Shown: piece after piece, positions 40,347 through 49,292 of the stretch
Layout: the number at the start of each line of letters is the position of its first letter
Position numbering within the stretch: position 1 is the first letter of the stretch
Assembly (NCBI GenBank): GCA_016124235.1
Contig: WGOC01000019.1
Coordinates: forward strand, 62,001 to 126,000
DNA: 64,000 nt
Origin: a bacterium
GTDB taxonomy: Bacteria; Verrucomicrobiota; Verrucomicrobiia; Limisphaerales; RI-55
Direction: 5' to 3'
Notes under the pieces: model-generated
The model's database searches: none
What the model was told of the DNA's origin: nothing
Seen by the model: only the letters and a program-made list of their open reading frames with translations
Program-made: the position numbers and the translations under genes

Positions 40347-41696
40347 ATGAGCACGACAACAACCGCAACACAGCCGACGCCGGCCAAGCCGGTGTTTCAA
40401 CGTGAAACCACCGCGGGAAATTATTTCGTGGCGAATTACCCGCCGTTTGCCTTCTGGAAAAAGGAGGCCGTGCCCGATTTTCTTGCCGCGTTGGAAAAGC
40501 CGCCCCGGCCCCACGTACCGCTCGGTTTGTACACGCATATTCCTTTTTGTCGGAAGCGTTGCCATTTCTGCTACTTCCGCGTTTACACGGACAAAGATGC
40601 GTCAGCGATTCGCGGTTATCTCGAAACTGTTTTAAAAGAATTTGCCGTTTACGCGGGCAAGCCATTTGTCGGCGGACGCAAACCGAAGTTCGTTTACTTC
40701 GGCGGCGGGACGCCGAGCTACCTTTCGCCGGACCAGCTTAAGTTTCTCACCGACGGCATGAAGAAAATGCTGCCGTGGGACGAGGTCGAGGAAGTCACTT
40801 TTGAAGCGGAGCCGGGCACGTTGACCGATCACAAGTTGCAGGCAATTCGTGATCTGGGCGTCACTCGGCTGAGTCTCGGCATCGAGCATTTCGACGATCA
40901 CATTCTCGAGACCAACGGCCGCGCGCATCGCTCGAAAGAAATCGCCCGCGCCTACGCGTTCGCCCGCGAAATTGGCTTCCCGCAGGTCAACATCGATCTC
41001 ATCGCGGGCATGGTCGAAGAGACGGAGGACAAGTGGAAGGAAGCCGTTGCCAAGGCGATCGAATTGCAGCCGGACTCGGTGACGATCTATCAGATGGAAG
41101 TGCCCTACAACACCGGCATCTACAAACAGATGAAGGCCGAGGGCAAACTGGTCGCCCCGGTGGCCGATTGGGAAACCAAACGTCGGTGGGTCGATTACGC
41201 TTACAGCGAATTTGAAAAAGTTGGCTACACCGTCACCAGCGCAACGACGGTCGTGAAAGACCCGGCCAAGGTGAAATTCATCTATCGCGAAGGTCTGTTC
41301 TCCGGTGCGGACATCATGTCGGTTGGCGTGGCGAGCTTCGGTCATTTGAACGGGATGCATTACCAAAATCATCACGACTTCGATCCTTACCTCGAAGCGG
41401 TGAACTCCGGTCAGCTACCCGTCTATCGCGCGCTCGAACCGACGGCGGACGAGCATTATATCCGCGAGTTCATGCTGCAGTTGAAGATGGGCAGCGTAAG
41501 TGCGGACAAGTTCAGGAAAAAGTTCGGCAAGGATCCGCGCGAGCAATTTGCGAAGCCGCTCCAACGACTGAAGGACTGGGGTTTTCTCACCAACGGCGGC
41601 GACCGCATCGGCGTCACGCGCGAAGGGCTGATGCAGATCGACCGGTTGCTGCACGAGTTTTTCAAGCCGGAACACGAAACCGGGCGCTATGCCTGA
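40347..41696 (+). CDS. HemN/HemW-like radical SAM protein
   Basis: 449 residues. YTHIPFCRKRCHFCYFRVYT holds the CxxxCxxC cluster motif (C68, C72, C75). FVYFGGGTPSYLSPDQLKFL, EEVTFEAEPGTLT and VTRLSLGIEHFDDHILETNG follow the coproporphyrinogen III oxidase-like family, and VNIDLIAGMVEETEDKW is the next family motif. The C-terminal HemN_C-like part (FSGADIMSVGVASFGHLNG, DRIGVTREGLMQIDRLLHEF) is present. Many such proteins are not coproporphyrinogen oxidases but haem chaperones or methyltransferase/cyclopropanase-like enzymes. Position upstream of a chorismate-lyase-like and a halogenase-like gene leaves a biosynthetic role open. The following gene starts eight bases before its stop codon ends. 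Confidence 0.85.
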   Translation: MSTTTTATQPTPAKPVFQRETTAGNYFVANYPPFAFWKKEAVPDFLAALEKPPRPHVPLGLYTHIPFCRKRCHFCYFRVYTDKDASAIRGYLETVLKEFAVYAGKPFVGGRKPKFVYFGGGTPSYLSPDQLKFLTDGMKKMLPWDEVEEVTFEAEPGTLTDHKLQAIRDLGVTRLSLGIEHFDDHILETNGRAHRSKEIARAYAFAREIGFPQVNIDLIAGMVEETEDKWKEAVAKAIELQPDSVTIYQMEVPYNTGIYKQMKAEGKLVAPVADWETKRRWVDYAYSEFEKVGYTVTSATTVVKDPAKVKFIYREGLFSGADIMSVGVASFGHLNGMHYQNHHDFDPYLEAVNSGQLPVYRALEPTADEHYIREFMLQLKMGSVSADKFRKKFGKDPREQFAKPLQRLKDWGFLTNGGDRIGVTREGLMQIDRLLHEFFKPEHETGRYA

Positions 41697-43830
41697 TCGA
41701 CTGACAAAACGTCGCCGCACCTCGATCGCAGCGTGGCTGGCAATGCTCGCCGGATTCGCCGGCGCGGAGCTTGCCTGGGCGGACTTTTATGTGGCGCCCG
41801 ACGGCTCCGATGCGAATCCGGGTTCGAAGTCCGCGCCGTTTGCCACGCTTGAAGCCGCCCGCGATGCGGTTCGCAAAGCCAACCGCTCCGCGGGAAATTC
41901 GATTACTGTTTGGCTGCGCGCCGGTGACTACGTGCGCAATCATGCGCTTGAACTTTCGCAACCGGATTCCGGAACGACCGACGCGCCCGTTGTCTGGCGG
42001 AGTTTTCCGGGCGAAAAGGTGCGGTTGTTGGGAGGTGTGGTTTTGCAAAACCCCGCCCCGGTCAAAGACCTGGTGGTGCTCGATCGATTGAAGTCGGAAG
42101 TGCGCGACAAGGTGGTTGAATATGATTTGCAGCCACTCGGCAATTCCGATTTCGGCGAATTGAAATCGCGCGGCTTTGGGCGTCCGACGCAGATCGCGCA
42201 CAGTGAATTCTTCTATGGCGGGAAGCCCATGACACTGGCTCGCTGGCCGAACGACGGTGAGTTCACTCATATCGCCGGATACCCGGACGCGAATGGCGAG
42301 GGCGATGAGCATGGAGGAAAAATCGGGGCGCTCTCGGAGGGATTCAATTACGAGGGGGATCGGCCAAATAGCTGGGCCGACACGACAGACATTTGGGTGC
42401 ATGGATACTGGGCGTATGATTGGGCCAACTCATACGAGCACGTTGCCCAATTGGACACGGCGAAGCACTTGATCAAAACAGCACCACCGTACGGTCAGTA
42501 TGGTTTTCGAAATGGACAGCGATTTTATTTCCTGAACGTTCTGGAGGAACTCGATCAGCCCGGCGAATGGTATTTGGATCGCAAGGCGAAGAAGCTCTAT
42601 TTCTGGCCGCCGGCATCGACCGATAAGAATGGGCCAAGAGAGGCGATCCTTTCCGTTTCAGCGGAGCCGTTCTTCAAGCTCAAGGATGTTTCACACGTGA
42701 CCATTCGCGGGCTCGTGCTTGAAGCGACGCGCGCGAACGGGATTGAAATCCGTGGCGGCGAAAGTGATCTGGTGGCCGGCTGCCTAGTCTGCGACATCGG
42801 CGACAACGGAGTGGTGATCGAGGGCGGCAAAAATCATGGCGTCCGATCATGCGACATCTTCGACACCGGCGACGGCGGCGTCACGATGTCCGGCGGCGAT
42901 CGCCAGACGCTGACCCCCGGCGGCCATTTCGTGGAGAACTGCCATTTCCAACGCCAGGGCCGTTGGTCGAAATGCTACGTGCCCGCGATCCACATGCAGG
43001 GCGTCGGCTTGCGAGCCTCGCACAACTTGATTCATGACCATCCGCATTGCGCGATCCTGTTTTGGGGAAACGACCATTTGATCGAATACAACGACATCCA
43101 TCACATCGCGCTGGAGACCGGTGACGTCGGCGCCATCTACACCGGCCGGGATTACACGTTTCGGGGAAACAAAATCCGCTACAATTTCATTCACGAAACC
43201 GGCGGTGTGGGCATGGGTTCGATGGGTGTTTACATGGACGACTGCGTGAGCGGCACCGAGGTGCTCGGCAACATTTTCTACAAGGTGCATTGGGCGATGT
43301 TTATCGGTGGTGGCCGGGACCATCACGTGGAGAACAACTTGTTCGTGGACTGCGATCCAGCCGTTCGCGTGGACGGTCGCGGGCTCGACCAATCCCCGGT
43401 CTGGCACAACATGGTGGACCAGACGATGCGCAAGCGGCTCGCCGACGTTCCGCTCGCGCTCTATCGAGAACGGTATCCGGCGATGAAATCGTTGGACGAA
43501 TTCTACGGACCGCCGGAGGGACCTGCCATTACCGGTGATGATTTCAAAGGTGTGCCGCCCGGTGGCAATGTGATCGAACGAAACGTCTGTCAGGGCAAAT
43601 GGTTGGATGCCAGTTGGCACTCGACCACGGACATGCTCACGCTGCGCGACAACGTCGTGGGAGACAACGTCGGTGTGGCAAATCCGGCGGCCTATGATTT
43701 TACGCTGAGTAAGGACTCGCCCGCTTGGAAGGCCGGATTCCAGCCGCTACCGCTCGACGAGATCGGATTGCAACCAGACGAATTGCGCAAGGAATTGAAA
43801 TCCATTTCTCAAATCGCAAAACAGCAATGA
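41689..43830 (+). CDS. Secreted right-handed beta-helix protein
   Basis: 713 residues with signal peptide AAWLAMLAGFAGAELAWA. DFYVAPDGSDANPGSKSAPF followed by ATLEAARDAVRK is the typical start of secreted parallel beta-helix proteins. Coil repeats include VTIRGLVLEATRANGIEIRG, SDLVAGCLVCDIGDNGVVIE and GVRSCDIFDTGDGGVTMSGG, then HLIEYNDIHHIALETGDVGA. The helix fold is used by polysaccharide lyases and epimerases; a definite active site is not visible. ATG overlaps the end of the radical SAM gene by eight bases, so translation is probably coupled even though the function looks unrelated. Confidence 0.88.
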   Translation: MPDRLTKRRRTSIAAWLAMLAGFAGAELAWADFYVAPDGSDANPGSKSAPFATLEAARDAVRKANRSAGNSITVWLRAGDYVRNHALELSQPDSGTTDAPVVWRSFPGEKVRLLGGVVLQNPAPVKDLVVLDRLKSEVRDKVVEYDLQPLGNSDFGELKSRGFGRPTQIAHSEFFYGGKPMTLARWPNDGEFTHIAGYPDANGEGDEHGGKIGALSEGFNYEGDRPNSWADTTDIWVHGYWAYDWANSYEHVAQLDTAKHLIKTAPPYGQYGFRNGQRFYFLNVLEELDQPGEWYLDRKAKKLYFWPPASTDKNGPREAILSVSAEPFFKLKDVSHVTIRGLVLEATRANGIEIRGGESDLVAGCLVCDIGDNGVVIEGGKNHGVRSCDIFDTGDGGVTMSGGDRQTLTPGGHFVENCHFQRQGRWSKCYVPAIHMQGVGLRASHNLIHDHPHCAILFWGNDHLIEYNDIHHIALETGDVGAIYTGRDYTFRGNKIRYNFIHETGGVGMGSMGVYMDDCVSGTEVLGNIFYKVHWAMFIGGGRDHHVENNLFVDCDPAVRVDGRGLDQSPVWHNMVDQTMRKRLADVPLALYRERYPAMKSLDEFYGPPEGPAITGDDFKGVPPGGNVIERNVCQGKWLDASWHSTTDMLTLRDNVVGDNVGVANPAAYDFTLSKDSPAWKAGFQPLPLDEIGLQPDELRKELKSISQIAKQQ

Positions 43831-43849
43831 TCCGTTTGCCAAAACCTCA

Positions 43850-44431
43850 ATGCCATCGCCCATCATGAGTGCGCCGCCGACAGCCGTTCTCCCGTGGGCG
43901 TATCCGTTGGACGAATTTTACGCCTTGTCTGGTTTGCCCTTGCCGGCGATTGAACAGGTGGAAGGCGACGCCGTACCCGAACCACTGCGTTCGCTGCTTG
44001 TTCATCAGGACGACATGACGCCGACGCTCGAGAGGTTTCATCAGGCCAAGATCCACGTCCACGTCCTGCGGCGCGAACAGCGCAACGGATTCTACTTTCG
44101 TGAAGTCGTGCTGGAAAAGGATTCCGACGATCGACCGGTTGAGTTTGGCGCCATTAAAATCAACCTCAATTTGTTCCAACCCAAGGCGCGCCAGCTGATC
44201 CTCGGCGAACGACAGCCCCTCGGCTACATCCTCGCGGATTGCGATGTTGTGCACTCCAGCCGGCCCAAGGCTTATCTCAAGATTCTGGCGGATGATTTCA
44301 TTGGCGAATCGTTGCGGGTGCCTCGTCGCACCGCCCTCTTTGGCCGGCGCAACACATTGTTTGATCCGCAACAACAACCGCTGGCGGAGATCGTGGAGAT
44401 CCTGCCGCCGCCGGAGATTTTGCAAAACTGA
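43850..44431 (+). CDS. Chorismate-lyase-like protein (PF01947/DUF98 type)
   Basis: 193 residues. LRSLLVHQDDMTPTLERFHQ, then VHVLRREQRNGFYFREVVLE, RPVEFGAIKINLNLFQPKAR and LGERQPLGYILADCDVVHSS follow the order of chorismate pyruvate-lyase-like proteins (the UbiC/UTRA fold). In aryl-polyene-type clusters such enzymes make 4-hydroxybenzoate from chorismate. An ATG at 43865 is an alternative start. It lies 22 bases upstream of the halogenase-like gene and is in the same orientation, so the two probably form one unit. Activity on chorismate is inferred from the family. Confidence 0.75.
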   Translation: MPSPIMSAPPTAVLPWAYPLDEFYALSGLPLPAIEQVEGDAVPEPLRSLLVHQDDMTPTLERFHQAKIHVHVLRREQRNGFYFREVVLEKDSDDRPVEFGAIKINLNLFQPKARQLILGERQPLGYILADCDVVHSSRPKAYLKILADDFIGESLRVPRRTALFGRRNTLFDPQQQPLAEIVEILPPPEILQN

Positions 44432-44453
44432 AAGCTCGTATAGAATCCAAGAA

Positions 44454-45728
44454 ATGAAACAGGAACATGAACACGAAGTGGTGATCATTGGCGGCGGTCC
44501 CAGCGGCGCTTCGGCGGCGGCCATCCTGGCGGAACACGGACACGATGTGCTGGTGCTGGAACGTGATCAGTTTCCGCGCTATCGGATTGGTGAATCGCTC
44601 CTTCCGTTTACCTACGAGCCACTGAAACGATTGGGTCTCATCGAGACAATGCGCGAATCGGCATTTGTTAAGAAGTATTCCGTGCAGTTCATTTCGCCCT
44701 CGGGTCGCGCATCGCAACCGTTCTACTTTTTTAACCGTTACGATCGCGACACCGTCGCGCAGACATGGCAGATCCTGCGATCCGAGTTTGACGTGATGAT
44801 GGAAAACAACGCCACCAGCAAAGGCGCGCACGTCGTTCACGGTGTCGAGGTCAAGGAACTGATTCAGGAAGACGGACGAGTCGCGGGTGTGCGGGCGGTG
44901 GGACCGGACGGTGAGGCGCGGGAATACCGCGCAAGGATGGTTTTGGATTGCTCGGGCAAGGAATCGTTCGCCGCGCGGCAAAACCGCTGGCGACGCAAGG
45001 ATCCCGAACTCAACAAGGTCGCGGTGTGGACATACTACCGCGGCGCCAAACGTGACGAAGGGATCGACGCCGGTGCCACCACCGTCGCGATGATCCGGGA
45101 GAAAGGCTGGTTCTGGTACATCCCGCAGCACAACGACATGGTCAGCGTGGGTGTCGTTGCCGAAGGCAAGTATCTGAGCCGGGACGGCGTCAAGGACCCC
45201 AAAGCCATCTTTGAGCGGGAGGTTAAGCAAAATCCGTGGATCGACGAACATCTCGCCGCGGGCCAGCAAGTGGGCCCACATCACATCACCAGCGAGTACT
45301 CTTTTCACGCCGAGCATTGCGGGCAGGAAGGTTTGCTGCTCGTTGGCGACGCGTTTTGCTTTCTGGATCCGGTATTTTCCTCGGGCCTGATGCTCGCCAT
45401 CAAAAGTGGCGTCATGGCTGCCGACGAAGTGCATCGCGGACTGGTCGAAAACGATCTGTCGCCGGATCGCTTTGCGGAATACGCCCGCCTTTTGCGGGAA
45501 GGAATCGAAAACATGCGGAAGCTGGTTTACGCCTTTTATGCGCCCAATTTTTCCTTCAAACAGGTCATCGAAAAACACCCTGATCTCGCGGGCGACATCA
45601 CCGACTGCCTCTCCGGTGACGTGAACAAGGACTTTTCGAAGCTTTGGGAAGCAATCAAGGAATTCGCCAGTGTGCCCGAGGAACTGCCCTATGGGGCACC
45701 AAAGGCGCCGGCCGCTGTCGGAGCGTGA
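44454..45728 (+). CDS. Flavin-dependent halogenase-like FAD oxidoreductase
   Basis: 424 residues from ATG 44454. VVIIGGGPSGASAAAILAEH is the FAD-binding GxGxxG region; RIGESLLPFTYEPLKRLG follows. Two motifs of flavin-dependent halogenases are present: WFWYIP (W219 to P224, the WxWxIP pattern) and FLDPVFSSG (303-311, the FxxPxxSxG pattern). K74 in AFVKKYSVQF could be the halogenase lysine. Close relatives include halogenases, geranylgeranyl reductases and uncharacterised enzymes of pigment clusters, so halogenation is probable but unproved. Ends the 39-45.7 kb co-directional run. Confidence 0.8.
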   Translation: MKQEHEHEVVIIGGGPSGASAAAILAEHGHDVLVLERDQFPRYRIGESLLPFTYEPLKRLGLIETMRESAFVKKYSVQFISPSGRASQPFYFFNRYDRDTVAQTWQILRSEFDVMMENNATSKGAHVVHGVEVKELIQEDGRVAGVRAVGPDGEAREYRARMVLDCSGKESFAARQNRWRRKDPELNKVAVWTYYRGAKRDEGIDAGATTVAMIREKGWFWYIPQHNDMVSVGVVAEGKYLSRDGVKDPKAIFEREVKQNPWIDEHLAAGQQVGPHHITSEYSFHAEHCGQEGLLLVGDAFCFLDPVFSSGLMLAIKSGVMAADEVHRGLVENDLSPDRFAEYARLLREGIENMRKLVYAFYAPNFSFKQVIEKHPDLAGDITDCLSGDVNKDFSKLWEAIKEFASVPEELPYGAPKAPAAVGA

Positions 45729-45981
45729 GATCCCCGATTCCCGATTCCCGATTTGTGGAATTTGACTCCCCAACGATGCCATTGGCCTTGACGCGCAGAG
45801 CGCCGACGGACATCAAGCGGCACGGCAACTGGTCGAGAATTTCAGACATCCCAGCGCCGGGATTGGCGAAGTTCATACTTTGAACCGTCCTGAAACGCGC
45901 GCATTTCCGCCACAAGGTCCACGGTCAATTTTCCGGGAACTCCACCTCACAAGCGATGGGTTTTGCCGCGACTTACCATTG
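45729..45981. other. Convergent intergenic region
   Basis: Starts with three tandem copies of the 8-mer CCCGATTC/T (45731-45752). On the minus strand NFANPGAGMSEILDQLPCRL followed by MSVGALRVKANGIVGES (about 45770-45880) has protein-like composition but no domain or gene context, perhaps a remnant. No RNA gene seen. Confidence 0.3.
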
Positions 45982-46011
45982 AAAAAGGCGAGCCGATTGG
46001 CTCGCCTTTTT
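45982..46011. terminator. Bidirectional rho-independent terminator
   Basis: A5-GGCGAGCC-GATT-GGCTCGCC-T5: a perfect 8-bp GC-rich stem with a four-base loop, with A and T tracts on both sides so it works in either direction. It lies between the converging halogenase-like gene and the GreA-like gene. Confidence 0.93.
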
Positions 46012-46033
46012 CGCGATAGTTAGAACCACCAAT

Positions 46034-47917
46034 TTACGACTGAGCGCCCACGTCAGGACTGGCGGTGTCGGCCGGGTTGCTGGCGAGAATCGTCGAATGC
46101 TCGAGTGCCGGCGAAATGCTGTTGATCCGGTAGTGCTTCTTGTTGCCTTCCATCTCGAACTCCACTTCGGTACCGATCGGCTTGTTCAGAAGGGATTTGG
46201 CGAGCGGCGTCAGGTAGCTGACAATTTGATTGTCCGGATCGGAATCCCACGCGCCCATAATGCTGTAGGTCTCATTCTGGTTGTTGCCAAGATCGGTGAG
46301 ATTCACCTTGGTGCCGATGCTGACGACATCAGTGCGCACGGCGGCAAAGTCGGTGCCCCGCGCGCGGTTGAGTTCGGTCTCGAGGGTGGCCTTGAGCGAC
46401 ATGAGCCGTTTCTGCTCTTCCTTCGCGGCTTTGAATTCGTGGTTCTCGCGCAAATCACCGTAGCTGCGCGCCACTTCGATATCCTTTGAGTTCGCCGGAA
46501 TGCGTTTGTTCACCAACTCGTCGAAGTCCTCTTTCTTTTTCTCGAGGCTGCTCCAGGAAACGACGAGCGGCACTTCCTGTTGACGCGTGGATTCGCCGGA
46601 GATCAGCGACTGAACCTGCGGGTGGAGCTTCACGATGCGCGCCAGCAGCGATCTCTTGTCCATGTCGTCGAACACAGGGGAAAATTGCAGCGCCCGGGTC
46701 AGGTCCTTGACGACTTCGATATCGGCGTCGGCAATCAATCGTTTGAGTAGATTGGCTTCCTTGAGAATGTAATCGCCGAGGCGGTTTGATTTCTTCTCAT
46801 TGAACTGGTCGCGCTCCATCGCGGTGAGCATCGCGCGGAACAGTTCGGGGGTCATCAAAGAGGAATAATGATCGCCCTTGGACTTGGCGAGCCAGAGCAA
46901 AAGTTCCGTGGAGCCGGTGTGGTGATTGACGAAACGTGCCAATGCTTCCTGAAGCTCCGCCACCTTGCCTTCGTTGATCAACAGCGTTGCGCATTCGCCG
47001 GCTTGCTTGGCGGGAACTTCGTTGATGGCGCGAATCACGACGTCCGACCAGCCGTTGGGATTGGCAATCTTCAGACTCTCGAGCACCTGCTTGTGTTTGG
47101 GTGCCGGAATGCCATCCAAAACCTCCACGAGCGAGGTGTCCTGCCCCCACAATTGAGTGGCGGTGATTTCATCGGGCGTGCCTTCAATTCCCGCAGCCGC
47201 CTTCAAATCGTCGCGGATGAAAACTGCCTCCAAGGCGGTGGGCGTCTGGGTGCGTTGATGCGACGCGATTTCCTCGTTCAACTTCGAAACGATGGTGTTC
47301 ACCGCGGCGGCTTTGTCCGAGAGATCAGCGAAGCTCTTCATCGCTTCAGTGGCGATGAGAATGCGCGCCTTCAGTCCTTTGGCTTCCTTGAACTCGCTCA
47401 GCAACCGGTCCTGTAGCGACATCTGCTGTTCCTGGTAGATGACCGGTTCCGACTTTTTGGTTGGCAGGCGGAAGTGACCATCTTTCTTCATTTCCGAACG
47501 GGCAGCCTCCCACCACTTGCGCCAATCGTCGGCGATGACATCGGGCACCAGCACACTTTGGATTTGATCAACCGTCGCCTGCCCGCCGAAACTGCCGAGC
47601 ACGACCTTGATCAATTCCAGATGATGCAGTGCCGCCATCTTGCGGAGCCCCTCCAAGTCCGCCGCTTTGCGCGCCAGAATATGGGTCGCCGGAATGGGCT
47701 TCAACGAGTCCGCGGCAAACGCCAGATCCATCTGGTGACCGGGCTTGTCAGTGAAATCAATCGTGAACCGGGCGAACACGGTGTCCACCGTGGTGATCTT
47801 GCCGAAACCCCAGCTGCGATGGTAGCAATAGCCGCTACCGGTCAACTCCAAAAGCGGCTCGACATGCTTGCTGCCGAGCTTTCCGGCCGCCACCATTTTC
47901 TCTATCTCTTCTCTCAT
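46034..47917 (-). CDS. greA: GreA/GreB-type transcription elongation factor with long N-terminal extension
   Basis: 627 residues, about four times a normal GreA. The last 145 residues are GreA-like: RSYGDLRENHEFKAAKEEQK (485-504) is the coiled-coil tip, with acidic D488 and E491 expected to reach the RNA polymerase active site, followed by the FKBP-like C-terminal domain (SYLTPLAKSLLNKPIGTEVE). The first 450 residues start with GYCYHRSWGFGKITTVDTVF, a Tudor/CarD-like segment, then a long helical region. This extended form is known from Chlamydiae and Verrucomicrobia. Function: rescue of backtracked polymerase by transcript cleavage. Divergent from the RsmB-like gene. Confidence 0.9.
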   Translation of the reverse strand: MREEIEKMVAAGKLGSKHVEPLLELTGSGYCYHRSWGFGKITTVDTVFARFTIDFTDKPGHQMDLAFAADSLKPIPATHILARKAADLEGLRKMAALHHLELIKVVLGSFGGQATVDQIQSVLVPDVIADDWRKWWEAARSEMKKDGHFRLPTKKSEPVIYQEQQMSLQDRLLSEFKEAKGLKARILIATEAMKSFADLSDKAAAVNTIVSKLNEEIASHQRTQTPTALEAVFIRDDLKAAAGIEGTPDEITATQLWGQDTSLVEVLDGIPAPKHKQVLESLKIANPNGWSDVVIRAINEVPAKQAGECATLLINEGKVAELQEALARFVNHHTGSTELLLWLAKSKGDHYSSLMTPELFRAMLTAMERDQFNEKKSNRLGDYILKEANLLKRLIADADIEVVKDLTRALQFSPVFDDMDKRSLLARIVKLHPQVQSLISGESTRQQEVPLVVSWSSLEKKKEDFDELVNKRIPANSKDIEVARSYGDLRENHEFKAAKEEQKRLMSLKATLETELNRARGTDFAAVRTDVVSIGTKVNLTDLGNNQNETYSIMGAWDSDPDNQIVSYLTPLAKSLLNKPIGTEVEFEMEGNKKHYRINSISPALEHSTILASNPADTASPDVGAQS

Positions 47918-47966
47918 AATTTGCCAAAAAACCTCGCGAAAATCGGGTTAACGGGGACTATTGGGC

Positions 47967-49274
47967 GTGCTGATTGAAAAACCAAGACAATTTGCCGCAC
48001 GCATCCTTCAACGCCATTTGAAGGGCGGCGAATTCGTTGAAGACATCTTTGAAGACGTAATCGCGGGCTCCGGATTGAAGCCGGTCGACCGCGCTTTGGT
48101 GCAGGAAATCACCTACGGCTGCGTGCGTTGGCAAGCCACGCTCGATCACATCATGGACAAGTTGACCAACGGCCGGATACAGGGTCCGCCGATGCGCGTA
48201 CTGCTCCGCATGGGCATCTATCAAGCCATGATGCTCGACCGCGTACCCGATCATGCGTTGGTCAATGAATCCGTCAACCTGGCCCGCACGACGGGTCTCG
48301 AAAACCACACCGGCTTCGTGAATGCGGTGCTCCGGACTTGTGTTCGCGATCGCGACAAACTGATCAAGGAATGGCAGGACTTGAAGAAGACTCAACCTGC
48401 CACGGGCTGGTCCCATCCCAAATGGCTCGTGCAACGTTGGGAGAAACGAATGACCAAGGAAGAGTTGGTCGCGTTGCTCGAGTGGAACAACCGACCGCCG
48501 TCGGTCTACGCTCGACTCAACCCATTGCGGACGTTGCCGGAAAAGACCATCGAAACGTGGCGTGCCGACGGCATCGGTTACGATTTCAAGAACTACGACT
48601 GGGTGCCGGAGAACTTGGTGTTCGAACTAAAATCATTACCACCACTCGCGAAGCTGGCGAGTTTTCAAAAAGGTTCGTTCTACATTCAGGACCCGAGCAC
48701 GTTGCTGGCGGCGAAGATGCTCGATCCGCAACCCGGCGAACGAATTCTTGATCTCTGCGCCGCTCCCGGTGGGAAAACGACTTACATCGCCCAGTTGATC
48801 GACGACGACGGCGAGATCTTTGCCAGCGATGCCGATCCGGAACGGTTGAACCTCGTGGCGGAAAACTGCAAGCGCATGCACATCACTTCGGTCAGCACAT
48901 ACTCCGTTGACGAGTTGGAAAACTACCGGCGCAATGGCGGCGAACTTTTCGATCGCGTCCTCGTCGATGCGCCCTGCTCAAACACCGGCGTCATCCGCCG
49001 ACGTGTGGATTTGCGCTGGCGACTCAAGCCGGAGGAAATTACCCGGCTGCGCAATGTTCAACTGGAATTGCTTCAACGAGCCACAAGTATGCTCAAGTCC
49101 GGTGGCATTCTCGTTTACAGCACGTGCAGCCTTGAACCCGAGGAAAACGAACAGCTGATAACGGCGTTCCTCGAAGACAATCCGTTGTTCGACCGCGAGT
49201 CCGAACGAACGCTGTTCCCGCCGCGGGATCAAGTCGACGGCGCCTACGTCGCGCGTTTGCGGAGAAAGTCTTGA
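47967..49274 (+). CDS. rsmB: RsmB-like 16S rRNA m5C methyltransferase
   Basis: 435 residues from GTG 47967, which has GGGGA nine bases upstream; a TTG at 47961 is the alternative. The N-terminal NusB-like domain (DIFEDVIAGSGLKPVDRALV, QEITYGCVRWQATLDHIMDK) is followed by the NOL1/Sun methyltransferase: PGERILDLCAAPGGKTTYIA as SAM motif, then LVDAPCSNTGVIRR near residue 333 and ILVYSTCSLEPEENEQL near 383 with the two catalytic cysteines. Matches RsmB (Fmu), methylating C967 of 16S rRNA, in order and length. 19 bases before polX in the same orientation. Confidence 0.92.
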   Translation: MLIEKPRQFAARILQRHLKGGEFVEDIFEDVIAGSGLKPVDRALVQEITYGCVRWQATLDHIMDKLTNGRIQGPPMRVLLRMGIYQAMMLDRVPDHALVNESVNLARTTGLENHTGFVNAVLRTCVRDRDKLIKEWQDLKKTQPATGWSHPKWLVQRWEKRMTKEELVALLEWNNRPPSVYARLNPLRTLPEKTIETWRADGIGYDFKNYDWVPENLVFELKSLPPLAKLASFQKGSFYIQDPSTLLAAKMLDPQPGERILDLCAAPGGKTTYIAQLIDDDGEIFASDADPERLNLVAENCKRMHITSVSTYSVDELENYRRNGGELFDRVLVDAPCSNTGVIRRRVDLRWRLKPEEITRLRNVQLELLQRATSMLKSGGILVYSTCSLEPEENEQLITAFLEDNPLFDRESERTLFPPRDQVDGAYVARLRRKS

Positions 49275-49292
49275 ACCAGCATTTCTGAGCAC

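Noticed and set aside
40347..41696. Naming this gene hemN for haem synthesis
   Set aside because: Radical SAM motifs fit a broad family including HemW; no other haem gene is present, so a specific name is not supported.
44298..45782. Minus-strand open frame of 494 codons opposite the halogenase-like gene
   Set aside because: Same phase effect; translation has no recognisable motif and overlaps a clear FAD enzyme.
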